Assembly: GCF_017591435.1 (NCBI RefSeq)
Contig: NC_059283.1
Coordinates: forward strand, 11,630,945 to 11,694,944
Origin: Portunus trituberculatus
Lineage: Eukaryota; Arthropoda; Malacostraca; Decapoda; Portunidae
Reading direction: 5' to 3'
DNA length: 64,000 bases
Shown here one piece after another: positions 1 through 11,008 of the stretch; position 1 is the first letter of the stretch, and each line of letters opens with the position of its first letter. A program made the position numbers and the translations under genes. The notes below the pieces were generated by a model that was not told the DNA's origin, searched no databases, and saw only the letters and a list, made by a program, of their open reading frames with translations.

Positions 1-178
1 CTCCTCCTCCTCCTCCTCCTCCTCCTCCTCCTCCTCTTGACCTCCTCCTCCTTTACTCCACTTGACCATTTCTCATCCCTCTTTCCTCCATCTCCTCCTC
101 CTCCTCCTCCTCCTCCTCCTCCTCCTTCTCCTCCTCTTCTTCTTCTTCTTCTTCCTTCTCCTCCTCCTCGTCGTCGTC
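1..178. repeat. Imperfect (CTC)n / (TCC)n tract
   Basis: Three runs of a CTC/TCC trinucleotide, broken by short interruptions (near 40-90 and 127-150), fill the window start. The tract probably continues outside the window. No gene signal is present. Confidence 0.95.
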
Positions 179-235
179 CATCCAAGTAATTATATGCATA
201 ATTTTCGGTTTATTAATGTGTAAGGATGATGGAGC

Positions 236-236
<1 letters not shown>

Positions 237-325
<89 letters not shown>
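237..325. repeat. (CT)n microsatellite, about 88 bp
   Basis: An uninterrupted CT dinucleotide run. It produces artificial SLSLS open frames, so no coding call is made here. Confidence 0.98.
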
Positions 326-332
<7 letters not shown>

Positions 333-1060
333 TGCCTCTCTCTTTTGTCTCTTTTTTCATCTCTTTATCTCATAATCGTTTCCTTTCGCTACTTTTTCTT
401 CTTTTTTCTCTTTTTATCATTTTTCGCCCGTTAATCCGCTACTTTCTTCGTAACCTTCATCTTTTCCCTCATCAATCTCTTTTTTTTTTCCTTCTAATGT
501 CCATGAAAGGAAAACAAAAATGTGCCGCTAAGTCTTTTCTTTCTTTTTCCCCTTTTTAAATTATTTTCTTTTCGTCATTCACTTTTATCTTTTTTATATT
601 TTATTCTTCTACCTATATGCAACATTTCAATTATTTTATCATATTTTCATCTCTTTTTTAACTTTTTCTTTCTTGTTAGTCACTTTTCTTTCTTTTTTTC
701 TATTTTGTTCTTCCTTCAGCTTTATTCAAGATTTCAATTATTTCATTACGTTTTTTTTCTCTCTCTCTTCTCTCTCATCATTTTTTCATCTTTTTAACTT
801 TTTTTCTTTCCTGTTAGTCACTTTTCTTTCTCTTTTTTTCTATTTTGTTCGTCCTTTTCAATTATTTCATTATGTTCCATCCTTTTTTCTCTCTCTTCTC
901 TCTCATCATTATTTCATCTTTTTTTAACCTTTTCTTTCTTTTTTCTTCACCATCATATATAATCACTCTCATTGCTTTCTTTTCTCGTCACTTCGCCTCG
1001 TTTCTCACTATCTCCTTTTCATCTTTTCAATTCCCTCTTAATTTTCTCTTTCCTTCTCGT
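326..1060. repeat. T-rich degenerate tandem repeat, period about 130 bp
   Basis: Three diverged units can be aligned around 540-660, 660-790 and 790-925. They share blocks such as GTTAGTCACTTTTCTTTCT, a TATTTTGTTC block and a TTTCAATTATTTCATTA block. Every open frame here is Phe/Ser/Leu-rich low complexity. Confidence 0.75.
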
Positions 1061-1760
1061 CCTTCGTGAATTTCCTTGATTTTTATCTGATTCTTCGTTC
1101 TCTGAATCACTTTATATCTATGTTTTATTATTTTTTTCTCTATTTTTTTATAAGTTTAATCTGTAATGTTCCTCTGTTTTATTCTCATATTTCTTTCCTC
1201 CATTATCTTCAGTATCTTGTTTTTATCAATTTGTTTATCATCCTCATTTTTATTGCAGTCTTACTTAATTTATTTCTCTATTTTTTCTCTTTCTCCTTAT
1301 TTTATTAGGTTAATCTGTAATGTTCCTCTGTTTTATTCTCATATTTCTTTCCTCCATTATCTTCAGTATCTTGTTTTTATTAGTTCGTTTTGTCATTCTT
1401 ATATTTTCATTGCAGTCTTTATTTCTGTGTTTCGTTATTTTTTTTTTCTCTCTTTAACAATTTTTCTTAAAGTTTTTGTAATGTTCTTCTGTTTCTCCAT
1501 TATTTGTGTTTTATTTATCAGCTTTATCATTCTCATATTTTCATTGCAGTCTTGCTTTATTTCTGTGTTTCTTTCTTTCTCTCACTATTTTTTTTGTTGT
1601 TTTTTGCAAGTTTCTGTATTATTCATGTCATTTTTTCTCGGTTATTTTGAGTATCTTGTGTTTTTTTCATTCGTTTCATCATTTCATATTTTCATTGCAG
1701 TCTTTCATTTAATTTTCTTCTTTCTTTTTCAGACTTGCATTGGGTTTTCTCTACAGAATT
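1061..1760. repeat. Tandem repeat, period about 154 bp
   Basis: A 70-bp block at 1157-1226 recurs without a mismatch at 1311-1380, giving a 154-bp period. Further diverged units follow; the marker CATTGCAGTC recurs near 1252, 1405, 1546 and 1694. The array has about 4-5 units. The 213-residue frame at 1166-1807 is a translation of this array, not a gene. Confidence 0.88.
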
Positions 1761-2493
1761 TCTTTTTGTTCATATTTTCTTTAACTTTTTTTATAATCAA
1801 TACTTAAATTACTGTTTTTTTTCCTTCAATATTTACAATTTTCTATTCATTTTTACATTGTTTCTTCGAGCTTTCCGTATCTTCCTTCCCTTTTATCACA
1901 TCTCTCTTTATGTCTTTCTTTTATTCATGCATATATTTATTCATCTATTCATTCATTTGTGCTTTCTATCCCAATTCACTTAAGCTTCCTTAAACTTCAC
2001 AACAAAATCTCAACCCTCTTCATTCTTTCAATCTCACAATCTCTCAGCTAAACCTTTTTCAATCCCTCATTACTACTCTGTTCCTTCTCTCTATTGACCC
2101 CTTCCCGTCACCTTCAGCAGTAGAGAGGCGCCCTTCGTGGTGTTCCTGTCCGCCTCGCCTCGCTGCTCAAAGGAACGAAGGACTATTTCAAGAACTTCCT
2201 CCTCATGCGAAGTTAAGCAGAATTTTAGTGGTAAGTTGGAGCTCACAATACCTCGTCAATTGGAGAAGAGGAGGAGGAAGAGGAGGAAGAGGAAGAGGAG
2301 GAAGAGGAGGAGTAGGCCGTGGTTTTCCAGTGGGCTGTGTTGCTCGTGGGTTAACTTAGAGTGTGTTTTGGGAGAGTTTGATGGAGTTAGAAGAGTAGAT
2401 GGAGGTAAATAAGAAAGGATTAAGAAAGAGGAGGAGGAGGAGGAGGAGGAGGATGAGGAGATGGAGAATGAGAAGGGAATAAGGAGATGGAGA

Positions 2494-2494
<1 letters not shown>
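1761..2494. other. Low-copy AT-rich then GGA-rich spacer
   Basis: Sequence to about 2250 has no repeat I recognise. From 2262 to 2460 it holds short imperfect GAG/GGA runs. No exon or RNA gene is evident. Confidence 0.5.
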
Positions 2495-2553
<59 letters not shown>

Positions 2554-2603
2554 CTATTTCCCCAGTACTTACATCTGAGAATCATCAAATATATTACTAT
2601 GAT

Positions 2604-2674
<71 letters not shown>
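2495..2674. repeat. (CA)n at 2495-2551 and (CT)n at 2604-2674
   Basis: Two uninterrupted dinucleotide tracts are separated by about 52 bp of ordinary sequence. The open frames across them are His-Thr and Ser-Leu repeats. Confidence 0.97.
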
Positions 2675-2675
<1 letters not shown>

Positions 2676-2961
2676 GAACGGTTTATGTACGTAAAGACTG
2701 TTTGGTTTTCTTTTTTTATTGTTATTTCCCATGAAGGACTATTGACGAAGGTGGATTTGTGCCTGATACGTCACGGCACCTTCCTCTGTCGTGTCAAGCT
2801 CTGAGGTCTCGTTGTGGTCATGTGGTGAGCCTTTATGTGCCGTGCCGTCTGTTTCATCTCGTCTCGTGGTTTTGTGTTCCTTTTTGTGGCCGCCCACCAT
2901 CCTCCTTGTGTCTTTTTGATGTTTTTGTTCTGTGGTTGTCTCTTTTTTTCGTGTTTCTTTG

Positions 2962-2992
<31 letters not shown>

Positions 2993-3270
2993 AATGAATG
3001 TCGCATAAAACTTTAAATAGTGTTCTGTGCGGTTAGAAAGGTATTCCAGGTCGAGCGGTACGAGTGGGATCGGTTCTAGGAAGTGTTGTCAGTTCATCTT
3101 TTGATCCTCGTCCTCCGCCTCTCACTGCGGCAACAGCGGGACTGATCTCTCACTAAGGCGATAGTGTTGTTGTGGTCGTCACTAAGATATAACGCTTGAT
3201 ACAGAAAATTGGTGGCTGTGTACGTCGGTAACTTTTGATACAAGATTGATAGAGGGACTGACAGTGGACT
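2675..3270. other. Low-copy spacer with a short (CT)n near 2962-2989
   Basis: Complex sequence of mixed composition with one 28-bp CT tract. I see no homology that I can name. Confidence 0.5.
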
Positions 3271-3570
3271 GGCTTAAGAGTCATAACAAGGGGACATGAG
3301 TAGAGTTTTTAGGATCAGTAGCCAGGAGAGAACTAGAAATAATGAGGTTTAAGCTTGAGAAATTCAGGTTGAGGAAAGAAATGGGAAAGAACTGAGTTTC
3401 TAACAGAGTGGTTGAGAAATAGAACGGAGTCAGTAATCATGTTAGTGCTGGGTCAGTGTGGAGCTTTAAAAGAAGATTAGATTTATGTGTGGGGATGATA
3501 CATGGCTCGTACAGGGACTGCCACGTGTATGCCTGACAGTCCCTTGCACCTTCCTTCATTTTCTTGTGTT
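3271..3570 (+). mobile_element. LINE-A: decayed 3' end of a non-LTR retrotransposon
   Basis: One frame of 3321-3500 reads, with two stops, like the C-terminal tail of an arthropod LINE reverse-transcriptase ORF: it contains SNRVVEK*N, then SNHVSAGSV, then SFKRRLD. This 'RVV..WN...SFKRRLD' tail is familiar from non-LTR elements. The Trp codons expected in the family appear as TGA and TAG stops. A short 3' UTR follows, with a small stem-loop (arms around 3510-3519 and 3538-3547) and a TTCATTTTCTTGTG tail. The fragment is 5'-truncated and non-functional. A second copy lies at 5889-6245. Confidence 0.75.
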
Positions 3571-3728
3571 TTTATATATATTTTTTTAGTTTGTCAAGAA
3601 GAGTCAGCCATCTCACTCCTTCCTGGCTGAATGGTGACACTTGTTATGGCTTCATTTGTAGGTTGGTGACTGCATTTCGAACATTGATTTATATAGTTAT
3701 AGTGCATCAAGATAAGGGAGCTACTGTA

Positions 3729-3729
<1 letters not shown>
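3571..3729. other. Low-copy spacer
   Basis: Complex sequence with no recognised feature between the LINE-A tail and the next CA tract. Confidence 0.4.

Positions 3730-3817
<88 letters not shown>
3730..3817. repeat. (CA)n microsatellite, 88 bp
   Basis: Uninterrupted CA run. Confidence 0.98.
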
Positions 3818-3820
<3 letters not shown>

Positions 3821-3903
3821 CACAGTAGTGTTGTCAGTAGTTGCCATAAAGTAAGACCTAAAATGTGACAACACTTTATGTAAGCAATTGCACGTACCGT
3901 ATT

Positions 3904-3904
<1 letters not shown>

Positions 3905-3993
<89 letters not shown>

Positions 3994-4024
3994 ACTTCTT
4001 ATCTTCTCCACTAGGGAGTCAACC

Positions 4025-4080
<56 letters not shown>

Positions 4081-4144
4081 TGGAGGGGGGTAGGGGAATG
4101 GAAAGAATATAATTGTGAATGCCAAAAAAAGTAGGAATTGAAAT

Positions 4145-4205
<61 letters not shown>
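3905..4205. repeat. Strand-switching (CT)n-(GA)n-(CT)n cluster
   Basis: A CT tract (3905-3990), a GA tract (4026-4080) and another CT tract (4147-4194) running into CA (4195-4205) lie within 300 bp. Adjacent tracts are reverse complements and could pair as long hairpins. Confidence 0.97.
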
Positions 4206-4640
4206 GCCGCTCCAGAGTGTTATTTAAAGACGTATTTTTGGAAACGCTCGACAAAAGAAAGTATGCAAATGAAACTCAATTATACAAACCACTAATTGCA
4301 GAAATGTTTCCGTATTTTTTGTTTTTTTTCTTGGTAACATTTTGCACGATTCTTCAGTTGACGTTTCCTCGTAAATTACCGGCAATAATTCTGTTGAGGT
4401 GAAGACAAATGTGAGTATTGAGTGGCAGGAAAACACAGGAAAACACAGTATCTTGTCTCAACTTGTGTTTTCCTATCACTCAATGCTTTAATTCTGTCTG
4501 GTTTATGGTCTTCCTCTTCCTCTTCTTCTCTTCCTCTTCTTCGTCCTCTTCTTCCTCCTCCTTTCTTCCTCTAGCTAAGGAAAGTCGATTAATTTTTTTG
4601 TAGTATCGTTTTAATGTTGGTTCGTCTTCGCTTCTCCACT
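4206..4640. other. Low-copy AT-rich spacer with a CTT/CCT patch
   Basis: Complex sequence with an imperfect pyrimidine patch at 4510-4570. The 10-mer GGAAAACACA occurs twice in tandem at about 4429-4448. No gene is seen. Confidence 0.45.
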
Positions 4641-4686
<46 letters not shown>

Positions 4687-4740
4687 AAGATATTTCAAAG
4701 ACTACTTTTCCTTGGCGCTTCACAATTATACTTTTTCCAT

Positions 4741-4834
<94 letters not shown>

Positions 4835-5064
4835 GGTGGAGAAGAAAAGACGAAGTAACATTTGAGCGATATAAAAAAAAAAATCGATTATCTTTAACTA
4901 GAATGAGGAAGAAAGGAAAAGGAGGAGGAGGAGGAGGAGGAGGAGGAGGAGGAGGAGGAGGAAGAAGAAGAGGAAGAAGAGGAAGAGGATGAGGAGTGGA
5001 AGTGACTCTATTGAAATGTAAATAATGATAATAACTTTGATGATTGATCGCTGACATAAGAAAG

Positions 5065-5142
<78 letters not shown>
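4641..5142. repeat. Dense GA, CT, GGA and GA tracts
   Basis: GA at 4641-4680, CT at 4744-4833, GGA at 4918-4990 and GA at 5067-5142, separated by 60-80 bp spacers. Frames here encode only RERE, SLSL or poly-Pro-like repeats. Confidence 0.97.
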
Positions 5143-5144
<2 letters not shown>

Positions 5145-5292
5145 AAGACTGCAAGAATATTAGAGAAAGAGGAAAAAGAAGCTTGGAAAGAAGACAAGGA
5201 GTGGGAGGAAGAGGAGGAGGGCTAAGAGGAATCGAAATAAGAGGAAACGTGCAGATTTCAAGCTATACTCTAGCAGAAGGCGCAGCAGGAAG

Positions 5293-5380
<88 letters not shown>

Positions 5381-5418
5381 ACTCCAGTGTCTCTTATCAC
5401 GGAAACAACACCTCGTTA

Positions 5419-5481
<63 letters not shown>

Positions 5482-5650
5482 TTTTTTTTCTTTTTATTTG
5501 TCTCCTCTCTCCTCATTATTCATTTTTTGGGATCGTTACTTTTATTCTTTGTTCTTTCTACGTTTTGCCTACGTGGTTTTTCCTCCTCCTCCTCCTCCTC
5601 CTCCTCCTCCTCCTCCTCCTCCTCCTCCTCTGCCTCCGCCTCCTCCTTTT
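5143..5650. repeat. GA, CT and CCT tracts
   Basis: GA at 5299-5374, CT at 5425-5477 and CCT at 5581-5650. The 159-residue frame across this block (5183-5662) is RERE, SLSL and poly-Pro, an artefact of the repeats. Confidence 0.96.
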
Positions 5651-5771
5651 CCTCTTCCTTGAAATACAAGTCTCTGGAGATTTTAATTTGGCGAGAAAGA
5701 TGAAATGATTCTTCTCTATTTCAATTATTATTATTCATTATTATTGTTGTCATCATCATTTTGTTGTTGTT

Positions 5772-5820
5772 GGTAATGGTGGTGGTGGTGGTGGTGGTGG
5801 TGGTGGTGGTGGTGGTGGTT
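5772..5820. repeat. (GGT)n microsatellite
   Basis: Nearly pure GGT run, flanked by TTG-rich sequence. Confidence 0.95.
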
Positions 5821-5888
5821 TTGCTGTCGTTTGTTGTTGCTGTTTTAATTGTTATTTTCATTATGGTAAACGAAACAAGCGTGGTCAG

Positions 5889-5975
5889 AAGTAAAGTAAT
5901 ATCCTTAAAAGAAGAATAGACAGATTTTTGGGTTAGGATGATAGATGGAATTAAGTTGCTTTGGTCGTATGGAGA
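5889..5975 (+). mobile_element. LINE-A 3' coding remnant, upstream part
   Basis: One frame reads LKRRIDRFLG*DDRW, which corresponds to the SFKRRLD...GDDRW tail of the LINE-A reverse-transcriptase ORF at 3321-3500. It ends where SINE-A begins. The LINE 3' UTR resumes after the SINE, so the element is split by the insertion. Confidence 0.7.
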
Positions 5976-6185
5976 GCCGCCGTGGTACAGTGGAACCATG
6001 CGTGCTTTGAGGGTACGAGGGGTCTCCAAGCTCACGGGTTCGAATCCTGTTCACGGTCCGAGTGCAGGCTGGGCTTCCTCACTATGGCAATGGTTTCCTA
6101 GAGGGTGGGCTTTCAGATAGGAGGTACCACAAAAAGTATCCCCTTTAGCCCTTAAATTCCCGTGAAAAAGCTCACATGGTATTAG
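5976..6185 (+). mobile_element. SINE-A copy 1 (tRNA-derived)
   Basis: The head resembles a tRNA gene: an acceptor-like GCCGTGG pairs with CCACGGT downstream in the better-preserved copies. Pol III box A lies in TGGTACAGTGGAACC and box B is a perfect GGTTCGAATCC at about 6038-6048. A unique body follows and ends in CACATGGTAT plus an A-rich tail. Five copies exist in this window. This one interrupts LINE-A. Confidence 0.88.
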
Positions 6186-6245
6186 AAAAAAGACTACTAT
6201 ATGTTGACCGGACAGCCTCTTGTATCTTCCCTCATTTTATCATTT
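6186..6245 (+). mobile_element. LINE-A 3' UTR, downstream part
   Basis: The sequence after SINE-A aligns with the 3' UTR of the LINE-A copy at 3505-3560 (a GACTACTATATGTTGACCGG block, then a CTTCCCTCATTTTAT-type tail). It shows that SINE-A inserted into an older LINE-A copy. Confidence 0.65.
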
Positions 6246-6763
6246 TCTTATGCTCTACTCCTTTTTTCATTGCTACACGGGTGTCTCAAGATGTTTTTGT
6301 GATTCCAGTGACAATTTAGCGAGATTTCTACAGTACTGCCAGGAGAGACACTTGTAAGAACTTCTCTCATTTTATCATTTTCTTATGCTATCCTCCTTTT
6401 CTCATTACTGCACAAGTGTCTTAGGATTTTTTATGGTTCTAGTGACAGTTTAGCGAGATTTCTACAGTACTGCCAGGAGAGACACTTGTAAGAACTTCCC
6501 TCATTTTATCATTTTCTTATGCTATCCTCCTTTTCTCATTACTGTACGGTTGTATTAGGATTTTTTTATGATCCTAGTGACAGTTCAGCGTGATTTCTAC
6601 AGTACTGCCAGGAGAGACACTTGTAAGAATTCCCTCATTTTATTATTTTCTTATGCTATCCTCCTTTTCTCATTACTGCACGAGTGTCTTAGGATTTTTT
6701 ATGATCCTAGTGACAGTTTAGCGTGATTTCTACAGTACTGCCAGGAGAGACACTTGTAAGAAC
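6224..6763. repeat. 134-bp tandem array, four units
   Basis: The marker CTTGTAAGAA recurs at 6351, 6485, 6620 and 6753, giving periods of 134, 135 and 133 bp. Each unit begins with the LINE-A-like tail CCTCATTTTATCATTTTC and ends with an ACTGCCAGGAGAGACAC block. A partial fifth copy lies at about 6999-7070. Confidence 0.93.
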
Positions 6764-6885
6764 CCAACTAATGTATGTAGCCTTGAAGGACAGTCGTGGT
6801 GGGGGAGCAAAGCTAACCAAGAACATCGGCGAGGGTTGGATGAGGTGTCGAGACATTTTCCTTAAATTTTGACTAATTCTTTTGA
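6764..6885. other. Spacer duplicated in part at 7066-7105
   Basis: The segment after the array (AACTAATGT ... AACATCGGCGAGG) recurs after the partial unit at 7058-7103, but there it lacks about 38 bp. This suggests one larger duplicated module. Confidence 0.55.
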
Positions 6886-6985
6886 TTTTTTTTTTATGGA
6901 GACAACAATTCAAGTGGGCCTTTTTTACTAATATTCATTTTTTTGCCCTTAGTAGTTTTCCCTCTTACATAAAAAAAGATGGACA
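6886..6985 (+). mobile_element. LINE-D 3'-end fragment, copy 1
   Basis: Translation gives WAFFTNIHFFALSSFPSYIKK. This parallels WAFFFCSHILLPLTSCPSCI encoded on the minus strand at 53.6 kb and WAFFLYIFVPLGSPPLLHK at 37.6 kb. It is the extreme C-terminus and tail of the LINE-D reverse-transcriptase ORF, ending in the ACATAAAAAAA tail. The fragment is non-functional. Confidence 0.65.
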
Positions 6986-6998
6986 CTTATTTTCGCCG

Positions 6999-7070
6999 GA
7001 TGTTTTTTATGATCCTAGTGACAGTTTAGCGAGATTTCTACAGAACTGCCAAAAACACTTGTAAGAATCC
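6999..7070. repeat. Partial unit of the 134-bp repeat
   Basis: Carries the GATCCTAGTGACAGTTTAGC and CTTGTAAGAA blocks of the array at 6224-6763, separated from it by LINE-D. Confidence 0.85.
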
Positions 7071-7120
7071 AGCTAATGTGCTAATCAAGAACGTCGGCGA
7101 GGATCACGGGAACATCTTTT

Positions 7121-7272
7121 TGCTCCACCACCTTTACCTTCCCAGTTGTGCCAGTGTAAAGCTGAACCTGAGAGTGAGCACCGCCCCAGAGACATCCCTA
7201 CCGTAACCAGTAATCGAACCCGGGACCTCTCGTATTGTAGTCAGACACGCTACCGACTGAGCTACGGCGTCC
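7121..7272 (-). mobile_element. SINE-D (tRNA-derived), single copy
   Basis: On the minus strand the sequence starts GGACGCCGTAGCTCAGTCGG (box A: TAGCTCAGTCGGTAG). About 45 nt later it has a box B-like GGTTCGATTAC. A non-tRNA body follows down to about 7121. The anticodon arm does not fold well, so it is a degenerate SINE head and not a tRNA gene. Confidence 0.65.
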
Positions 7273-7585
7273 TTTAACATACCCAGGTGATATCGAGAAT
7301 TAAGACTATCAACGAGAAGTATAAGTACATGTAGAATATAGTACAAGTCCTCCTCTTATTCCCCTTCCCCCTTTTCTCGATGCTCTCATTTCCAACCTCC
7401 GCCAAAAACCACACGCTTATTAAAACACAAACACGTGGCTCTCTGGAGTGCGCAGGGGCGAAAACGATCAAGCGAGGCGTTATGGCAGGAATCTTTGGTA
7501 TATAATGTACACTTTTAATCCTAACTCACCGTTTTCTTTCGCGCTGAGGGGACTTTTATGGTTGCGTGTTCGGGGGCGGCACTAG
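7273..7585. other. Low-copy spacer
   Basis: Complex sequence with no repeat or gene that I can recognise. Confidence 0.45.
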
Positions 7586-7880
7586 CAGAGGAGGAGGAAG
7601 ACGCGGAGGAGGACGAGGAGGAGGAGGAGGAGGCAGAGGCGCTAATGAGCATGTGTTGTGTGTATTTTGCGTGACCTTAAGAGTAACACAGTGTAGGCGA
7701 GGCGACCAGGAACTCGTAAAAACCCTGACACTTGGTATTCTCACGCCGCTCACCGCTCGATATCCGAAGTGCAGCAGAAGAAGGAGGAAAAGAAACAGAA
7801 GGAGAAGTAGGAAGAGGAGGAGGAGGAGAAAGAGAAGGAGGAGGAGGAGGAGGAGGAGGAGGAGGAGGAGGAGGAGAAGC
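7586..7880. repeat. GGA-rich tracts with complex sequence between
   Basis: GGA/GAG runs at 7590-7640 and 7790-7880 flank about 150 bp of complex sequence. The frames on both strands (120 and 143 residues) are poly-Arg/Gly or Leu/Pro translations of these runs. Confidence 0.9.
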
Positions 7881-8239
7881 AGGTGGTGGTGGTTGAGGTA
7901 TTGGGGAGACTGGAAAGAAAGTGTGTGAGTGTTTCTCTTCAGTTTTGTTTTATTGCTAGGTTGAATATTTTGCGTTTTCTCTCGCACGCCTTCGTTTTGT
8001 TTTGTTTTTTCTTTTTTTTCTCTCTCTCACTGCCTCACTGTTTTCATAATATATTCTTTAGCATTGCAGAAATTGGCCTTTTTTTTAATAATTTGATTTT
8101 TTTTATTATTTATCTTATTTACACTTCTTGTTACGTCGAAACTTTTGCATCTTTTCACTCGCTGCCTCCGTCTTTTGCACCTTTCGTAATACACTTTCAG
8201 TTATTGAAGTGAAGAGTAAAAAAAACTGTTATCGTGCTT
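7881..8239. other. T-rich low-copy spacer
   Basis: No clear repeat. Its 3' part (ACGTCGAA, TTTGCATC) may be a diverged first unit of the next array. Confidence 0.4.
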
Positions 8240-8640
8240 TTTCCTGTATTTTTCTCGAGGTTTCTGTTTATTCACCTTCCTACGTCGAATATTATGCATC
8301 CTACACACCTTTCCTTCGCAGAGAACAATAAACCAACCATCTCAGTGCTCCCCTTAATTTCCTACCATGCGTAATCTTCTCTTTTCTGCATTTTTTTCCG
8401 AGATTCCTGTTTACTCACATATCTGCGTCTAATATTCTGCATCTTACACGCCTTTCCTTCGCTGAGAACACTAAACCAACCATCTCAGTGCTTCTCTTAA
8501 CTTCCTATCTCTTTTCTGGATTTTTTCCGAGGTTCCTGTTTGCTCACATATCTGCGTCTAATATTCTGCATCTTACACGCCTTTCCTTCGCTGAAAACAC
8601 TAAACCAACCATCTCAGTGCTGCTCTTAACTTCCTTTTAT
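8240..8640. repeat. Tandem repeat, period about 130-141 bp, three units
   Basis: The block AACCAACCATCTCAGTGCT recurs at about 8332, 8473 and 8602, each time preceded by an ACACGCCTTTCCTTCGC block. The last two units are nearly identical. Confidence 0.9.
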
Positions 8641-8945
8641 GTGTGGTCTTCTCTTTTACGCTGGACATTTTGCGTGTTCACGTGCTCCTTCCTTCCTCTC
8701 TTCTCATTATATACTTAGTGTGTATTTCTTGTTGCGTGTTTCCAGCTCCACACCGTATACTGCTTCTATTGTTCCCAGTAATTAGCTCGCGTTTCCCTCT
8801 ATACGTTTTCTTTTATTTGGATAGCAGTTGGCATAATACGTTCATTATTTTTTGTTTTCCTTCGTTATGGAGATGCATTTTGCCTGCATATATAAAAAAA
8901 AGTATTGCGGAAATATCGTGAAAAATATGCACTGCTCTTTTCTAC
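8641..8945. other. Low-copy spacer
   Basis: T-rich complex sequence; nothing recognised. Confidence 0.4.
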
Positions 8946-9235
8946 TGTGGAAGAGGTGGAGGAGGAGGAGATGATGTAAGAAAAGGAAGAGCAGGAGGAG
9001 GAGGAACAGGAAGCGTAAGAGGAAGAAAAGTAAACCAGACAGGAGAAGGAAAAGGGGAAAAGTTAAATAATGGAATGAACATAACAAAGTTGAAATAAGA
9101 TTCGTAATTTCCAAAAGTTGGTCTGAGGACAAATAAAGAAAAGTCAGAGAAACATACGAGAGAAGGAAAAGAAAGAAGCGAAAAGCGAGAGAGAAGAATA
9201 ACACAGAGGAGGAAGAATAGAAGAACAAGGGGAGA
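8946..9235. other. Purine-rich spacer with GGA runs
   Basis: Imperfect GGA/GAG runs (8947-9060) then A/G-rich sequence. Leu/Ser/Phe-rich frames on the minus strand are composition artefacts. Confidence 0.5.
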
Positions 9236-9328
9236 AGGAGGAGGAGGAAGAAGAAGAAAAGAAGGAAAAGAACGAGAAAGAAGACTTGCAAAACGAAAAA
9301 AATATAACAAGAAAAAATAAACAGACAG

Positions 9329-9361
<33 letters not shown>

Positions 9362-9540
9362 TGGACGGCCAAAGCTGGAGGAGGAGGAAGAAGAAGAAAA
9401 GAAGGAAAAGAACGAGAAAGAAGACTTGCAAAACGAAAAAAAAAGAAAATCGAGAAAAGATAAACAGTCGAAGAAGATAGACAGACAGACACTCAGACAT
9501 ACAGACAGATGGACAAACATGGACGGGCAAAGCTGCTGTA
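9236..9540. repeat. Direct duplication, about 145 bp, with (ACAG)n
   Basis: Two units (about 9236-9375 and 9377-9533) each carry a GGAGGAGGAAGAAGAAGAAA start, a GAAGACTTGCAAAACG block, an (ACAG)n run and ATGGACGG(C/G)CAAAGCTG. This is a tandem duplication containing a microsatellite. Confidence 0.9.
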
Positions 9541-9758
9541 CAGAAAGGTAAACTCTTATTCTGAAACGAGACTTACCTTCAGAGGAACACCCCCGGCTTG
9601 CCTTGTGTGATGCAGATGACGAAGTGGGAGGAGGAGGAGGAGGAGGAGGAGAAGGAGGAGGAGGAGGAAGAGAAGACACAAAAGAAAGAAGAACTACAAG
9701 ACGAACAGCACGAAAGAAAATGTCCGTGAGTGTTTAGCTTGATTGTTTGTTTGAGTCG

Positions 9759-9816
<58 letters not shown>

Positions 9817-9939
9817 CACAAAGGTTGTCTTCTTCAGCGTTCTTCGTGACTCGTGACCCGTGACCCCCGCCCGTCCCTCACTCAGAAGGTCAAAGTGAAG
9901 GGATTATTCTTTTACACTTTATCCGTTTTGTGAGATAAG

Positions 9940-9941
<2 letters not shown>
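9541..9941. repeat. GGA (9629-9670) and GA (9763-9814) tracts with spacers
   Basis: Trinucleotide and dinucleotide tracts amid complex sequence. About 9835-9900 is GC-richer and unique. Confidence 0.85.
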
Positions 9942-10014
<73 letters not shown>

Positions 10015-10092
10015 CAATTATTCAGTTACATAAAGGTAAATATGAAGACAAGACATCACATACTTCAAATCATATCTATTATTACGTTAAAT

Positions 10093-10181
<89 letters not shown>

Positions 10182-10305
10182 TTTCTTCCCGTGTACTGTA
10201 ATAAGATAAGTATATAAAAAATTATTTAGTTTGTTGATATAACCCCAGAAATACAAAGTTTACACTCCATACCGTAACATTAACCTTTGTCTGCTTTATA
10301 TTTTC

Positions 10306-10382
<77 letters not shown>

Positions 10383-10553
10383 CGTATTGTATGTTAAAAA
10401 ATTAATAGTTATCACGCCCTCTATTATTTTCTATGTAAAGTAAAATGTCCGTTGTGGAGCTCCGCCTCGACGGACCGTAGCTAACATTACATATTGTATA
10501 TATATGTTAAAACTTTATGTAAGAAGGTTAGCAATAAATACTTACTTACTTAC

Positions 10554-10635
<82 letters not shown>

Positions 10636-10642
10636 ACACAAA
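9942..10642. repeat. Four (CA)n tracts in 700 bp
   Basis: CA runs at 9942-10013, 10094-10178, 10308-10379 and 10556-10642, all with CA on the plus strand, separated by 80-180 bp of AT-rich sequence. A short CTTA run (10540-10557) leads into the fourth. Confidence 0.97.
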
Positions 10643-10730
10643 CAAACATTTTACTTTTTTTTGTCTTACATTCCTCTATTTACTATTCCTTGTTTTTCAT
10701 TTCATTTCATCATATAAGTTTGTTTATCCT

Positions 10731-10744
10731 TGTTATTATTATTA

Positions 10745-10794
<50 letters not shown>

Positions 10795-10875
10795 GTTATT
10801 ATTATTACTATTATTATTAGTGCTTGTGGTAGTAGTAATAATAGTAGTAAGTCAGTTAGAATTAGTTATTTTAGT

Positions 10876-10942
<67 letters not shown>

Positions 10943-11008
10943 AGAAGAAAAGGCAAAAGAACTGAGAGAGACGACTTCACTTTCCCATTAGATTTAGGTT
11001 AGGTTAGC

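Noticed and set aside
5938..6120. Short ORFs covering SINE-A copies (for example 5938-6120, 53809-54012)
   Set aside because: Recurring peptides such as DRIRTRALGDPSD come from translating the SINE tRNA-like head, not from a gene family.
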